DNA from: 3107 sp965216225
Lineage (GTDB): Bacteria; Pseudomonadota; Alphaproteobacteria; Rhodobacterales; Rhodobacteraceae
Assembly (NCBI GenBank): GCA_965216225.1
Contig: CBDCFF010000032.1
Span: 186,001-250,000, forward strand
Direction of reading: 5' to 3'
DNA: 64,000 nucleotides
The notes below the pieces were generated by a model. The model was not told the DNA's origin. It worked only from the letters and a program-made list of their open reading frames with translations, and did not search any database. Positions 1 to 9,614 of this stretch are shown one piece after another (the first letter of the stretch is position 1; each line of letters starts with the position of its first letter). Made by a program: the position numbers and the translations under genes.

Positions 1-731
1 ACGCCATCATGGTGGTGGACGAGGCCGCGGAAGCCGATCAGGTCGCCCGTCTGAAAGCCTGGAGAGAGGGGCGCGACGAGCGGGCCGTCGAGGCCGCGCT
101 CGTCGCGGTTCGCGCCGCCGCGCGAACGGGCGTCAATATCATGCCCGCCTCGATCGAGGCCGCCAGGGCAGGGGCCACCACCGGCGAATGGGGCGATGTC
201 GTGCGCAGCGCCTTTGGCGAGTACCGCGCACCCACCGGCGTGCCGAAGAATCCGTCCAACCGGACCGAGGGGCTGGACGACATCCGCAACCGGGTCGATG
301 CGGTCAGCGACCGTCTGGGCCGACGCCTGAAATTCCTCGTCGGCAAGCCGGGGCTCGACGGTCATTCCAACGGCGCCGAACAGATCGCTGTCCGGGCCCG
401 CGATTGCGGCATGGACATCAGCTATGAGGGCATCCGCCTGACGCCCGAGGAAATCGTGACCGCCGCAAGGCAGGAGGGCGCGCATGTGGTCGGCCTCTCG
501 GTTCTCTCCGGCTCTCACATGCCGCTGATTGCCGAGGTGATGGAGCGGATGCGCGCCGAGGGGCTGTCGCACATCCCGGTCGTCGCCGGTGGGATCATCC
601 CCGACGACGATGCCGTCAGGCTCTGCTCCATGGGCGTGGCCAGGGTCTATACCCCCAAGGATTTCGGGCTGAACCGGATCATGTGCGACATCGTGGCGCT
701 GGTCGATCCGGAAACCGCGGCGGCAGGATGA
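1..731 (+). CDS. ecm: Ethylmalonyl-CoA mutase (MeaA/Ecm-type), C-terminal part
   Basis: Only the last ~242 codons are in the window. The reading frame is open from base 3, so the true start lies upstream and the first in-frame ATG (base 9) is internal. The C-terminal half is a B12-binding domain: GKPGLDGHSNGAEQI contains the DxHxxG cobalt-ligand motif, followed by GLSVLSGSH and VVAGGIIP typical of the cobalamin-binding Rossmann fold. The linker FGEYRAPTGV is characteristic of MeaA/Ecm rather than methylmalonyl-CoA mutase. By family, the enzyme interconverts ethylmalonyl-CoA and methylsuccinyl-CoA in the ethylmalonyl-CoA pathway of acetate assimilation. Methylmalonyl-CoA mutase is the less likely alternative. 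Confidence 0.85.
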   Translation, partial: AIMVVDEAAEADQVARLKAWREGRDERAVEAALVAVRAAARTGVNIMPASIEAARAGATTGEWGDVVRSAFGEYRAPTGVPKNPSNRTEGLDDIRNRVDAVSDRLGRRLKFLVGKPGLDGHSNGAEQIAVRARDCGMDISYEGIRLTPEEIVTAARQEGAHVVGLSVLSGSHMPLIAEVMERMRAEGLSHIPVVAGGIIPDDDAVRLCSMGVARVYTPKDFGLNRIMCDIVALVDPETAAAG

Positions 732-807
732 TCCGGCCCTGACCGCACGGGCTTTTCCTGCCGCGAAACATCCGTATTCTGGACCGATCAAACATATCGA
801 GGATCAC

Positions 808-1512
808 ATGAGCACTCATATCGGCGCAAGGCCCGGCGAGATTGCCGAAACCGTTCTGCTGCCCGGCGACCCGTACCGGGCCAGATGGGCAGCGGAGAAT
901 TTCCTGAAGGGGGCAAGACTCGTCAACGAAATACGCGGGATGCTGGGGTTTACCGGCTCCTACAAGGGCAATCCCGTCACCATTCACGGCTCCGGCATGG
1001 GGATGCCCAGCCTCTCGATCTACGTCAACGAACTGATTCGCGACCATGGCGCCCGGACACTCATCCGCATCGGATCGTGTGGCGGGATGCAGGATGGGGT
1101 GAAAATACGCGATCTGATCCTCGCCATGACAGCCACAACCCTGTCAACGCCATCCATCGGCATCTTCAAAGAGATCAATTTCGCCCCCTGCGCCGATTAT
1201 GGCCTTTTGCACACCGCCGCCGGGTGCGCGGCGGCGAAAGGCGCGCGCCTTCATGTCGGCGGCATCCATTCCTCTGACGTGTTCTATGGCGAACGCCCCG
1301 ACCTCAACGAACAGATGGTCCGCCACGGCATTCTGGGGGTCGAGATGGAGACGGCGGAGCTTTACATCCTCGCCGCGCGCCATGGCTGCCGGGCGCTGGC
1401 CGTGCTGACCGTCAGCGATCATCTGATCACCGGCGAGGCACTGCCACCCGAAGACCGCGAACGCAGCTTTGGCGACATGGTCGAAATCGCGCTGGAGGCC
1501 GCGTTCGCCTGA
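808..1512 (+). CDS. deoD: Purine nucleoside phosphorylase, DeoD type
   Basis: A 234-residue protein, the usual length for hexameric DeoD phosphorylases. Visible motifs are LLPGDPYRA (phosphate-binding loop), GSGMGMPS, RIGSCGGMQ, the nucleoside-binding VEMETAELY and the catalytic-Asp stretch TVSDHL. By family it cleaves purine (deoxy)nucleosides phosphorolytically to base and (deoxy)ribose-1-phosphate in the cytoplasm. It stands 76 bp downstream of the mutase gene. The start ATG at 808 gives the canonical N-terminus MSTHIGARPG. Confidence 0.93.
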   Translation: MSTHIGARPGEIAETVLLPGDPYRARWAAENFLKGARLVNEIRGMLGFTGSYKGNPVTIHGSGMGMPSLSIYVNELIRDHGARTLIRIGSCGGMQDGVKIRDLILAMTATTLSTPSIGIFKEINFAPCADYGLLHTAAGCAAAKGARLHVGGIHSSDVFYGERPDLNEQMVRHGILGVEMETAELYILAARHGCRALAVLTVSDHLITGEALPPEDRERSFGDMVEIALEAAFA

Positions 1513-1675
1513 ACCGCCGATGGCATGATGCCCGCCCGGCTGTCCGGTCACGCGCGCCGGTATCGCCTGAGCCTGAGCGGATCGTCCGAAACCCGCCTTC
1601 CGGTCACAAAACCGTTGTCCCTGTTGCAAAATTCCGGCGATCACCGCAAAAGGGGGCAACCACGGGATCCGCACG

Positions 1676-2290
1676 ATGCTCGACGCCGCCACCAGAAAGG
1701 TCATCGACCCGCTCCTGAACGTGCCGGGCCGCGTTCTGGCGGGCATGGGCGTCACCGCCAATCAGGTCACGCTGGCGGGACTGGGGCTGGGCCTGATCGC
1801 TGCCGCCATGATCGCGCTGGACCGGTCGGTCTGGGCGCTGGTTCCGCTTCTGCTCAGCCGCGCGGCGGACGGGCTTGACGGCGCGGTGGCGCGCGCCCGT
1901 GGCAGGACCGATTTCGGCGGCTACCTCGACATCGCCGCCGATTTCCTCTTTTACGGCGCGATTCCCATGGCTTTCGTCTGGCTCGACCCGGCAATGAACG
2001 GCATGGCCGGGGCTTTTCTGCTGACCGCTTTCCATTTCAACGGCACCACCTTTCTGGGCTTTGCCATCCTTGCCGAAAAGCAACGGATGCAGACCGACAA
2101 ACGCGGCGCAAAATCGCTTTATTTCACCGGCGGAATTCTGGAGGGCACGGAAACGATTGCGTTTTTCGTCGCCCTCTGCCTGTGGTCCGACTGGTTTGCG
2201 GCAATGGCCTGGGTCTTTGGCGCCCTGTGCTTTGTGACGGCAGGCTCGCGCATCCTGCTGGCGCGGAGGGTCTTCGCGGAGGTGAATTAA
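1676..2290 (+). CDS. CDP-alcohol phosphatidyltransferase family membrane protein
   Basis: A 204-residue polytopic protein with the family signature in ADGLDGAVARARGRTD followed by GGYLDIAAD: D-x2-D-G-x2-A-R, then G-x3-D-x3-D with a slightly short spacer (7 instead of 8-9). These Asp residues bind the metal and CDP-alcohol. Family members join a CDP-linked lipid to an alcohol, or the reverse, in the inner membrane. The particular substrate cannot be read from the sequence. The 162 bp before it hold no gene. It ends 45 bp before the ABC importer operon and may be read with it. Confidence 0.85.
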   Translation: MLDAATRKVIDPLLNVPGRVLAGMGVTANQVTLAGLGLGLIAAAMIALDRSVWALVPLLLSRAADGLDGAVARARGRTDFGGYLDIAADFLFYGAIPMAFVWLDPAMNGMAGAFLLTAFHFNGTTFLGFAILAEKQRMQTDKRGAKSLYFTGGILEGTETIAFFVALCLWSDWFAAMAWVFGALCFVTAGSRILLARRVFAEVN

Positions 2291-2335
2291 ACCGGATGAT
2301 CAGGGGTCTTCGCACGCGGGCAAAGGAGGGAAAAG

Positions 2336-3553
2336 ATGAAGACGATGAAGACATGGATTGCCGCGGCGATCACCGTACTGGTGGCGGCGCTGCCGGTCCG
2401 GGCGGAACCCGGCCCCGCCAACTGGGACGCAGTGCTGCAAGAGGCGCGCGGCCAGACCGTTTACTGGAACGCCTGGGGCGGGTCGCAACAGATCAATGAT
2501 TTCATCGAATGGCTGGGCGACCGGACCTTGGAACGCCATGGCGTGACGGTCGAGCATGTCAAGCTCAGCGATACCGCCGAGGCGGTCAGCCGCGTGGTGG
2601 CGGAGAAGGCCGCGGGCCGGGATGAGGGCGGCGCCGTGGACCTGATCTGGATCAACGGAGAGAACTTCGCGTCGATGAAGGAACAGGGCCTGCTGTTCGG
2701 ACCCTGGGCAGAGGCGATGCCCAACTGGCAGTTCGTCGATGTCGCGGGCAAGGCGGCGCTCACCAATGATTTCACCGTCCCGACAGAGGGGCTGGAGGCC
2801 CCCTGGGGCATGGCGCAGGTGGTCTTCATCCACGATTCGGCACGGCTGACCGACACGCCCGGCTCAATCCCTGCGCTCATGGACTGGGCGATTGCGAATC
2901 CGGGCCGTTTCACCTTTCCGCAGCCGCCGGATTTCCTGGGCTCCACCTTTCTGAAACAGGCTTTGATCGAACTGACGGAAAACACCCCGGCCTTGCAGAA
3001 CCCGGTCGAAGACGCCGATTATGACGCGCTGACCGCGCCGCTCTGGGCGGCGCTGGACCGCCTGACCCCGGCGCTGTGGCGCAAGGGCCGCGCCTATCCG
3101 CAGAACGGCGCGCGCCAGATACAACTAATCGCGGATGGCGAGATCGACATCGCCATCACCTTCAATCCGAACGAGGCGTCGAACCGGATCGCCGGTTTTG
3201 AACTGCCCGACACCGCCCGCACCTTCGTGCTTGAGGGCGGCACGCTGGGCAACGCGAGTTTCGTCGCAATCCCCTATAATGCCAACGCCAGGGCAGGGGC
3301 CATGGTGCTGGCCAACTTCATCATGTCGCCGGAGGCGCAGGCCCGGATGCAGAACCCGGAGGTCTGGGGGCTTGGCACCGTGCTCGATCCGGGCAAGCTG
3401 TCGGACGAAGACCGCGCCCGGTTCGAGGCGCTGGAGCTTGGCATCGCCACCCTGTCGCCCGAAGAGCTGGGCCCCGCCCTGCCGGAGCCACATGCAAGCT
3501 GGACGATCCGGCTGGAACAGGACTGGGTCGCGCGCTACGGCGTTTCGGAATGA
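2336..3553 (+). CDS. ynjB: ABC transporter substrate-binding protein, YnjB family
   Basis: 405 residues with a signal peptide (MKTMKTWIAAAITVLVAALP, cleavage near VRAEP). A strong ribosome site AAAGGAGGG sits a few bases before ATG 2336; a second ATG three codons on is also possible. The sequences TVYWNAWGGSQQINDFI and VDLIWINGENFASMKEQGLLFGP are typical of the YnjB family of type 1 periplasmic solute-binding proteins. It is the first gene of an importer operon with a permease and an ATPase downstream. The substrate is not known; the family is related to thiamine, spermidine and iron binders. Confidence 0.85.
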   Translation: MKTMKTWIAAAITVLVAALPVRAEPGPANWDAVLQEARGQTVYWNAWGGSQQINDFIEWLGDRTLERHGVTVEHVKLSDTAEAVSRVVAEKAAGRDEGGAVDLIWINGENFASMKEQGLLFGPWAEAMPNWQFVDVAGKAALTNDFTVPTEGLEAPWGMAQVVFIHDSARLTDTPGSIPALMDWAIANPGRFTFPQPPDFLGSTFLKQALIELTENTPALQNPVEDADYDALTAPLWAALDRLTPALWRKGRAYPQNGARQIQLIADGEIDIAITFNPNEASNRIAGFELPDTARTFVLEGGTLGNASFVAIPYNANARAGAMVLANFIMSPEAQARMQNPEVWGLGTVLDPGKLSDEDRARFEALELGIATLSPEELGPALPEPHASWTIRLEQDWVARYGVSE

Positions 3554-3639
3554 CCGGGCAGCGTCCGGGCGCGATTCAGACATGAACGACAGGCGACCCA
3601 TACCATTGATCCGCCGGCGTTTCGTCAGGATGAAACGTC

Positions 3640-5346
3640 GTGTCTGAGAGGCGCGGCCGCAGGCTCCACCGGTTGCCGGCGCTGACGCTTCTGGCCATGC
3701 TGGGGCCGGTGCTGGCGGGCTTTGCGGGCACCCTGGGTCCGGCCTTCGGGGTGATGGAGACGGTGGGCGGAACGGGCCTGTCACTGACGCCGTTCCGCAC
3801 CCTTTTCGACTGGCCGGGCCTGCTGCCCTCGGCCCGTCTGAGCATTACCACCGGCCTTGCCGCGACCCTTGTTTCACTGGCGATTGTCATGCTGATCGTG
3901 GCGGGCTGGCAGGGCACGCGGGCGTTTCGGCTGATTGAGCGCGCGCTGTCGCCGCTTTTGTCCGTTCCCCACGCGGCGGCGGCCTTTGGCATTGCCTTTC
4001 TCATCGCGCCTTCGGGCTGGATCAGCCGGGCGATTTCCCCGTGGCTGACCGGTTGGGACAGACCCCCGGACCTGTTGATCGTGCAGGATATCTGGGGGCT
4101 TTCCATGATCGCGGGTCTGGTCGCGAAAGAGGTTCCCTTTCTTCTGCTGATGACCATCGCCGCGCTGGGTCAGGGCAATACGGAAAACGAGGGACTGCTT
4201 TCTGCGTCAATGGGATACGGTCGTTTGACCGGATGGTTCAAGGTCGTGTTTCCCGGTATCTACACCTGTATCCGCCCGCCCGTCTATCTGGTTCTGGCCT
4301 ATTCCATGTCGGTGGTGGATGTGGCGATCATACTTGGCCCCAACACGCCGCCGACCCTGTCGGTTCAAATCGTGCGCTGGATGTCGGACCCGGATCTGGG
4401 CCAGCGGCTGACGGCGGCGGCGGCGGCGCTGATGCAGTTGGGCCTTGTGCTGGGCGTGCTCGGGCTCTGGCGAGCCGGAGAGGCCGGGGTCGCCCGGCTC
4501 GGGATGCGCTGGGTATGGGGCGGCGGGCGCGGCCACCGGAAAACCGAGACGGTGCTGCGCCTGCTTTGCGCCGGTATCGCGGCGGTGTCGGCAGCGGCGG
4601 TCCTGCTGGGCCTTGCCGGTCTCGGGCTTTGGTCCGTCGCCGGGTTCTGGGGGTTCCCGGACCTCTGGCCGGATCAGTTGACCCTGCGCAACTGGATGCG
4701 GTCCGCAACCGGGCTGCGGTCGCCGATTGCCGAAACGGCGCTGATCGCGGGCGTCTCCACCCTCATCGCCCTGATCCTGACCATCGGCTGCCTTGAGGCG
4801 GAATATCGCCATGACCTGAAACTCGGCCGCCGGGGGGTCTGGCTGATCTACCTGCCGCTTCTGATTCCGCAGGTTGCCTTTCTGCCGGGGCTGCACATCC
4901 TGCTGTTGCAACTTGGCGTCGCCGGTGGCCGCGTGGCGGTGATCCTTGCCCATCTGGTTTTTGTCCTGCCTTATGTTTTCCTGTCGCTTTCCGCGCCATA
5001 CCGGGCCTGGGACGCGCGGATCGGGGTCATTGCGAAATCCCTGGGCGCCGGGGCGGAGCGGGTGCTGTGGGGGGTGCGTCTGCCAATGCTTCTGGCGCCG
5101 GTTCTGACAGCCGCGGCGATCGGGTTTTCCGTCTCTGTCGGGCAGTATCTGCCGACGCTTCTGATCGGCGGCGGGCGGGTGCAGACCCTGACGACAGAGG
5201 CGCTGGCGCTGGCCTCGGGCGGCAACCGCCGGGCCATCGGGGTGCTGGGGCTGGTACAGACGGCTGCCGCCCTGCTGCCCTTTGCGGTGGCGCTGTTTCT
5301 GCCGCGCATCGTCTGGCGCAATCGCAAGGGGGTGCTGAATGGCTGA
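3640..5346 (+). CDS. ynjC: ABC transporter permease, YnjC family (two fused permease halves)
   Basis: 568 residues starting at GTG 3640. About 12 hydrophobic segments are arranged as two BPD_transp_1 halves. Each half has a cytoplasmic EAA-type loop that docks on the ATPase: ASMGYGRLTGWFKVVFPGIY in the first, and SLGAGAERVLWGVRLPMLL in the second. This duplicated permease is the YnjC/ThiP layout. The 3' end overlaps the ATPase gene by 8 bp, indicating translational coupling. An 86-bp gap follows the binding-protein gene. Confidence 0.85.
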   Translation: MSERRGRRLHRLPALTLLAMLGPVLAGFAGTLGPAFGVMETVGGTGLSLTPFRTLFDWPGLLPSARLSITTGLAATLVSLAIVMLIVAGWQGTRAFRLIERALSPLLSVPHAAAAFGIAFLIAPSGWISRAISPWLTGWDRPPDLLIVQDIWGLSMIAGLVAKEVPFLLLMTIAALGQGNTENEGLLSASMGYGRLTGWFKVVFPGIYTCIRPPVYLVLAYSMSVVDVAIILGPNTPPTLSVQIVRWMSDPDLGQRLTAAAAALMQLGLVLGVLGLWRAGEAGVARLGMRWVWGGGRGHRKTETVLRLLCAGIAAVSAAAVLLGLAGLGLWSVAGFWGFPDLWPDQLTLRNWMRSATGLRSPIAETALIAGVSTLIALILTIGCLEAEYRHDLKLGRRGVWLIYLPLLIPQVAFLPGLHILLLQLGVAGGRVAVILAHLVFVLPYVFLSLSAPYRAWDARIGVIAKSLGAGAERVLWGVRLPMLLAPVLTAAAIGFSVSVGQYLPTLLIGGGRVQTLTTEALALASGGNRRAIGVLGLVQTAAALLPFAVALFLPRIVWRNRKGVLNG

Positions 5347-5989
5347 GCAGGGACTGGAACTTGACGGCCTGCGCATATTGCTGGGCGGCGCTCCTCTGGT
5401 GGACGTGACCGCACGGATCGCCCCCGGAGAGGTGGTGACGATCATGGGGCCATCGGGTTCCGGCAAATCGACCATCCTGTCGGTGATCACCGGGACTGTC
5501 GATCCTGCCTTTGACGTGTCGGGCCGGGTCATGCTGAATGGCTGCGACCTGGCCGGATTGCCGCCCGGCGCCAAGCATATCGGCATTCTGTTTCAGGATG
5601 ACCTGCTGTTTCCGCATCTGTCGGTCGGGGCCAATCTGGCTTTCGGGCTGGCCCTCGGCCTGCGCGGGCGCGCGGCGCGTCGTGCGCGGGTCGAAACCGC
5701 GCTGGCCGGGATCGGGCTGGAAGGATTTGCCGGTCGCGACCCGGCAACCCTGTCGGGCGGGCAAAGGGCGCGGGTGGCGCTGATGCGGGTGCTGTTGTCG
5801 GAACCCGGCGCGCTGCTGCTGGACGAGCCGTTCTCGAAACTCGACAGCACCTGCCGGAAACATGTCCGGCAACTGGTTTTCACCCACGCCCGAGAGCGGG
5901 GCCTGCCCGTTCTGATGGTGACGCACGACCCCGACGATGCCCGTGCCGCAGGGGGGCGGGTTCTGCGGGTCGGGGAAACCGCAACCTGA
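5339..5989 (+). CDS. ynjD: ABC transporter ATP-binding protein, YnjD family
   Basis: 216 residues with a complete nucleotide-binding domain: Walker A GPSGSGKST, Q-loop in GILFQDDLLFPHL, signature LSGGQRAR, Walker B ALLLDEPF and H-loop VTHD. It energises the importer formed with the preceding two genes. It starts inside the 3' end of the permease gene. It is short for the class, with no C-terminal regulatory domain, as is usual for YnjD. Confidence 0.88.
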   Translation: MAEQGLELDGLRILLGGAPLVDVTARIAPGEVVTIMGPSGSGKSTILSVITGTVDPAFDVSGRVMLNGCDLAGLPPGAKHIGILFQDDLLFPHLSVGANLAFGLALGLRGRAARRARVETALAGIGLEGFAGRDPATLSGGQRARVALMRVLLSEPGALLLDEPFSKLDSTCRKHVRQLVFTHARERGLPVLMVTHDPDDARAAGGRVLRVGETAT

Positions 5990-6014
5990 TCTGTCCGCTG
6001 ATCTGTTCGTGACT

Positions 6015-7904
6015 TTATTCGGCGGCGTCCCGCTGTTCGCCGCCCAGACGCGCGACAATGGCCAGTTCCAGTTCCGCGTTCAGTTCTTTCGCGCGCTCTA
6101 TATAGGCGCTGTTCTTGCCGACCGGGATCGCCGGATCCCAGAGTTGGGCAAGTTCCTTCAGCGCATGGCGGTCGAGGTCATAGAAGGTTTTCTGATGCTC
6201 GGCCGCCTCATATTCCGACAGGCCGGTATTTTCCAGAACATAGCGGCCTGCGCGCATACTGCCGTCGAACATCTCTCGCACGATGTCATCGGCCCCCGCC
6301 CGGTAAAGCTCGAACGTGTGAATCCGGTCATAGGCGCGGGCGACAATATGCAGATCGGGCCGGATCCGGCGGGCGTATCTTACCAGTTGCACGGCGGCGG
6401 CCCGGTCATCCACGGCAATGACGAAAACGCGCGCCGTCTCGATCCCGGCGGCGTGCAGCAGATCGGGGCGGGTCGGGTCGCCGAAGAACCCCTTGAACCC
6501 GAAACGGCGCATCAACTGGATGGTTTTCAGGTCGCGATCCAGAACCGTGGTCTTGTGCCCGGCCAACCGGATCATCCGGTTCACCACCTGCCCGAAGCGC
6601 CCGACGCCGGCAATGATGACCGGGGCCTGTTCGTCGATCTCATCGTGTTCGGTCTCGTCATCGGCATCCTTGATGCGGGCAGAGACATATTCGTAAAGGA
6701 TGAAGAACAGGGGTGTCAGCATCATCGACAGGGCGATGATCAGCAGCAGTTTCTGCGCCAGATCCGACGGGATGGAATTCTGCTGCAACGCAAAGCTCGA
6801 CAGGACAAAGCCGAACTCGCCCGCCTGCGCAAGGCCAAGCGTGAACAGCCAGCGGTCGCGAATGGCCATCCTGAAAAGGCCGCCGAGCGAGTAGAGCACG
6901 ATGCCCTTCAGAACCATCAGGAGCACGGCAAGACCGACAATATCGCCAAGATCGTTCCAGAGCGCGGTGACATTCATGCCTGCGCCCACGGTGATGAAGA
7001 AAAGCCCCAGAAGCAGCCCCTTGAACGGGGCGATGTCCGATTCCAGTTCATGGCGGAATTCGGAATTCGCAAGCATGACGCCCGCCATGAAGGTTCCAAG
7101 CGCGGGTGAGAGCCCGACAAGGCTCATCAGAAAGGCGATGCTGATCACGATCAGCAGGGCGAGCGCCGTGTACATCTCGCGCAGGCGGGCGTGATGAATG
7201 AAGCGGAAGACCGGGTTGATCAGGTAGATACCCGCCAGAATGATGGCCGCGACCGCCCCCAGCGTCACCAGCGTGACGCCCCAGCCGGGCAGGCTCTCGA
7301 TGAAGGTCCGCGCGGCCTCTGCCGGGCCTTCGGCGCCGTGGTCCCCCTGGTCCCCGTGCTGCCCTGGCGCGGCGCGATTGTTGATGCCCATGATTGCCAG
7401 CAACGGGATGAAGGCCAGCATCGGGATCACCGCAATGTCCTGCGTCAGAAGGACAGAGAAGACAGAGCGCCCGCCCGGTGTCTGCACCAGCCCCTTTTCC
7501 GACAGGGTTTGCAGAACGATCGCGGTCGAGGACAGCGACAGAATGAGGCCGACCGTCAGGGCGACAGGCCAGAGCTGGCCAAGCAGCAGGCTGACCCAGG
7601 TGATCAGCAATGTGGTACAGACGATTTGCAGGCCGCCCATGCCGATCAGCCGGGCGCGCATGTCCCACAATGCGCGGGGTTCAAGCTCCAGCCCGACAAG
7701 AAACAGCATCATGACCACGCCGAATTCCGCGAAATGCTGGAGTTCCCGGGTCTCGGTCCCCACCAGGCCCAGAACCGGCCCGATCACGATTCCCGCCAGC
7801 AGATAGCCCAGAACCGACCCCAGCCCCATGCGCGAGGCCAGCGGCACCGCGATCACCGCTGCGGCCAGATAGATTGTCGCCTGAAACAGAAAGCCTTCCA
7901 TCAA
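6015..7904 (-). CDS. Kef-type monovalent cation:proton antiporter (CPA2) with TrkA-N domain
   Basis: 629 residues. Residues ~1-390 form an Na+/H+-exchanger-type membrane domain with GVVMMLFLVGLELEP and the conserved Asp in LTQDIAVIPML. Residues ~405-525 form an RCK/TrkA-N Rossmann domain (VIIAGVGRFGQVVNRM, then TVLDRD). This is the KefB/KefC layout: glutathione-gated K+ efflux during electrophile or pH stress. A His/Gly-rich extramembrane loop GQHGDQGDHG is unusual. The gene begins 5 bp after the regulator gene on the same strand, so the two probably share a transcript. Confidence 0.88.
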   Translation of the reverse strand: MMEGFLFQATIYLAAAVIAVPLASRMGLGSVLGYLLAGIVIGPVLGLVGTETRELQHFAEFGVVMMLFLVGLELEPRALWDMRARLIGMGGLQIVCTTLLITWVSLLLGQLWPVALTVGLILSLSSTAIVLQTLSEKGLVQTPGGRSVFSVLLTQDIAVIPMLAFIPLLAIMGINNRAAPGQHGDQGDHGAEGPAEAARTFIESLPGWGVTLVTLGAVAAIILAGIYLINPVFRFIHHARLREMYTALALLIVISIAFLMSLVGLSPALGTFMAGVMLANSEFRHELESDIAPFKGLLLGLFFITVGAGMNVTALWNDLGDIVGLAVLLMVLKGIVLYSLGGLFRMAIRDRWLFTLGLAQAGEFGFVLSSFALQQNSIPSDLAQKLLLIIALSMMLTPLFFILYEYVSARIKDADDETEHDEIDEQAPVIIAGVGRFGQVVNRMIRLAGHKTTVLDRDLKTIQLMRRFGFKGFFGDPTRPDLLHAAGIETARVFVIAVDDRAAAVQLVRYARRIRPDLHIVARAYDRIHTFELYRAGADDIVREMFDGSMRAGRYVLENTGLSEYEAAEHQKTFYDLDRHALKELAQLWDPAIPVGKNSAYIERAKELNAELELAIVARLGGEQRDAAE

Positions 7905-7908
7905 TTCC

Positions 7909-8409
7909 TCATGTCGGCAGCGGGGCGTCGGTCTTGAACTGGTCCATCACGATCTGGCTCTGCACTCTGGCAACCGATTCATGCGGCAGCAGAACCTTGT
8001 GGATCAAGGTGTTGAGTGCAGGCAGGTCTTCGCAGAACACCCTGAGAAGATAATCCGATTCACCGGTCAGCGTCCATGCGCTGGTAATCTCGGGCCGGGT
8101 CTGGATCAGCCGCGCAAAACCCTGGGCGGTGGCCGGTGTGTGGTCGGTCATCCGCACCTGCACGAAAGCCTGTACCGACAGGCCCACCCTGAGCGGGTCG
8201 AGCCGTGCGGCATAGCCGCAAATGTAGCCTTCTGCCTCCAGCCGTTGCCGGCGGCGGCCGATCTGGCTGGCGGACAGGTTCAGGCGTTCGCTCAGTTCCT
8301 GCGCGGTCAGATGCGCATCGTGCTGGAGTTCGGCCAGCAACCGGCAATCGAGGCCATCCAATGGTTTGCGTAAAATTTGCATGATTTGATTGTAACTTGC
8401 ATCAGTCAC
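7909..8409 (-). CDS. Lrp/AsnC family transcriptional regulator
   Basis: 166 residues: an N-terminal winged helix (LDGLDCRLLAELQHDAHLTA ... LSASQIGRRRQRL) and a C-terminal RAM effector domain (LSVQAFVQVRM ... GESDYLLRVF). The start is uncertain. ATG 8409 gives nine extra residues, while the internal ATG at 8382 gives MQILRKPLDGLD, closer to the usual Lrp start. It is divergent from hppD, so it probably responds to tyrosine or another aromatic amino acid and controls hppD and itself. That function is inferred from position. Confidence 0.88.
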   Translation of the reverse strand: MTDASYNQIMQILRKPLDGLDCRLLAELQHDAHLTAQELSERLNLSASQIGRRRQRLEAEGYICGYAARLDPLRVGLSVQAFVQVRMTDHTPATAQGFARLIQTRPEITSAWTLTGESDYLLRVFCEDLPALNTLIHKVLLPHESVARVQSQIVMDQFKTDAPLPT

Positions 8410-8510
8410 GCATTACAACAGCATTTCACGATAAATTTTGCGCGAAATCGGCGTCCTGAAGGCGATATATTCGGCGCAGGACAACGAAGGCGACGAACAG
8501 GAGACCGATC

Positions 8511-9614
8511 ATGGGTCCTTTTCCCCACGATGCCCCGAAATCGAGGATCACCCCCGAAAACCCCGCCGGAACCGACGGATTCGAATTTGTCGAATTCGCC
8601 CATCCGGAGCCGGAAAAGCTGCGCGGGCTTTTCACGCGCATGGGCTATACCCGCGCGGCCGTACACAGGACACGGGCGATAGAGCTTTGGCGGCAGGGGG
8701 ATATTACCTATGTCCTGAATGCCGAGCCGGGGTCGATGGCGATGCGTTTTGTCAATGAGCACGGCCCCTGCGCCCCGTCGATGGGCTGGCGTGTGGCGGA
8801 CGCCCGAAAGGCGTTCAACCATGCGGTCGCGGCAGGGGCGGCGCCTTGCGGGAATGATGACAAGACATTCGACGTGCCCGCGATTGTCGGAATCGGCGGG
8901 TCACTGATCTATTTCATCGACATTCATGGCGGCGAAAAGACCGTTTACGATCAGGATTTCAACTGGATTGCCGACAAGCACCCGGAAGGCGCGGGTTTTT
9001 ACTATCTCGATCATCTGACCCACAATGTCCACAAGGGCAACATGGATGTCTGGTTCGGGTTCTACCGGAATATCTTCAACTTCAGGGAAATCCGGTTCTT
9101 CGACATCAAAGGCAGATATACCGGGCTTTACAGTCGGGCGCTGACCTCGCCGTGCGGCCGCATCCGCATTCCGATCAACGAGGATCGCGGCGAAACCGGG
9201 CAAATCGCGGCGTATCTCAGGAAATACGGGGGCGAGGGCATCCAGCATATCGCGGTGGGCAGCGGCGACCTCTATGAATCGACCGACGCGATTGCCCGGA
9301 ACGGCCTGGAATTCATGCCGGGGCCGAACGATACCTATTACGATCAGAGTTTCCAGCGGGTGAAGGATCACCGGGAGCCGCTGGACCGGATGAAGAAACA
9401 CGGCATCCTGATTGACGGCGAAGGGGTCGTGGACGGGGGCAAAACGCGCATTCTGTTGCAAATATTCTCGAAAACCGTGATCGGGCCGATCTTCTTTGAA
9501 TTCATCCAGCGCAAGGGCGACGACGGCTTTGGCGAAGGGAATTTCAAGGCGCTTTTCGAATCCATCGAACGCGAACAGATCGAAAGCGGAGAGTTGAAGC
9601 CCGACGCCGCCTGA
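8511..9614 (+). CDS. hppD: 4-hydroxyphenylpyruvate dioxygenase
   Basis: 367 residues, close to the family length of ~360. The three iron ligands are visible: His in YLDHLTHNV (~167), His in GIQHIAVG (~245) and Glu in IFFEFIQRKGD (~329). The C-terminal active-site helix GFGEGNFKALFESIE is intact. It converts 4-hydroxyphenylpyruvate to homogentisate in tyrosine degradation. Its stop codon directly abuts the stop of the convergent gene on the other strand (TGATCA). Confidence 0.95.
   Translation: MGPFPHDAPKSRITPENPAGTDGFEFVEFAHPEPEKLRGLFTRMGYTRAAVHRTRAIELWRQGDITYVLNAEPGSMAMRFVNEHGPCAPSMGWRVADARKAFNHAVAAGAAPCGNDDKTFDVPAIVGIGGSLIYFIDIHGGEKTVYDQDFNWIADKHPEGAGFYYLDHLTHNVHKGNMDVWFGFYRNIFNFREIRFFDIKGRYTGLYSRALTSPCGRIRIPINEDRGETGQIAAYLRKYGGEGIQHIAVGSGDLYESTDAIARNGLEFMPGPNDTYYDQSFQRVKDHREPLDRMKKHGILIDGEGVVDGGKTRILLQIFSKTVIGPIFFEFIQRKGDDGFGEGNFKALFESIEREQIESGELKPDAA

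Noticed and set aside
2291..2335. TPP riboswitch before the ynjB-type importer
   Set aside because: The gap after the previous gene is only 45 bp and holds no THI-box-like sequence.
4207..5586. 459-codon open frame on the minus strand
   Set aside because: Antisense to the ABC permease; Gln/Arg/Pro-rich without motifs.
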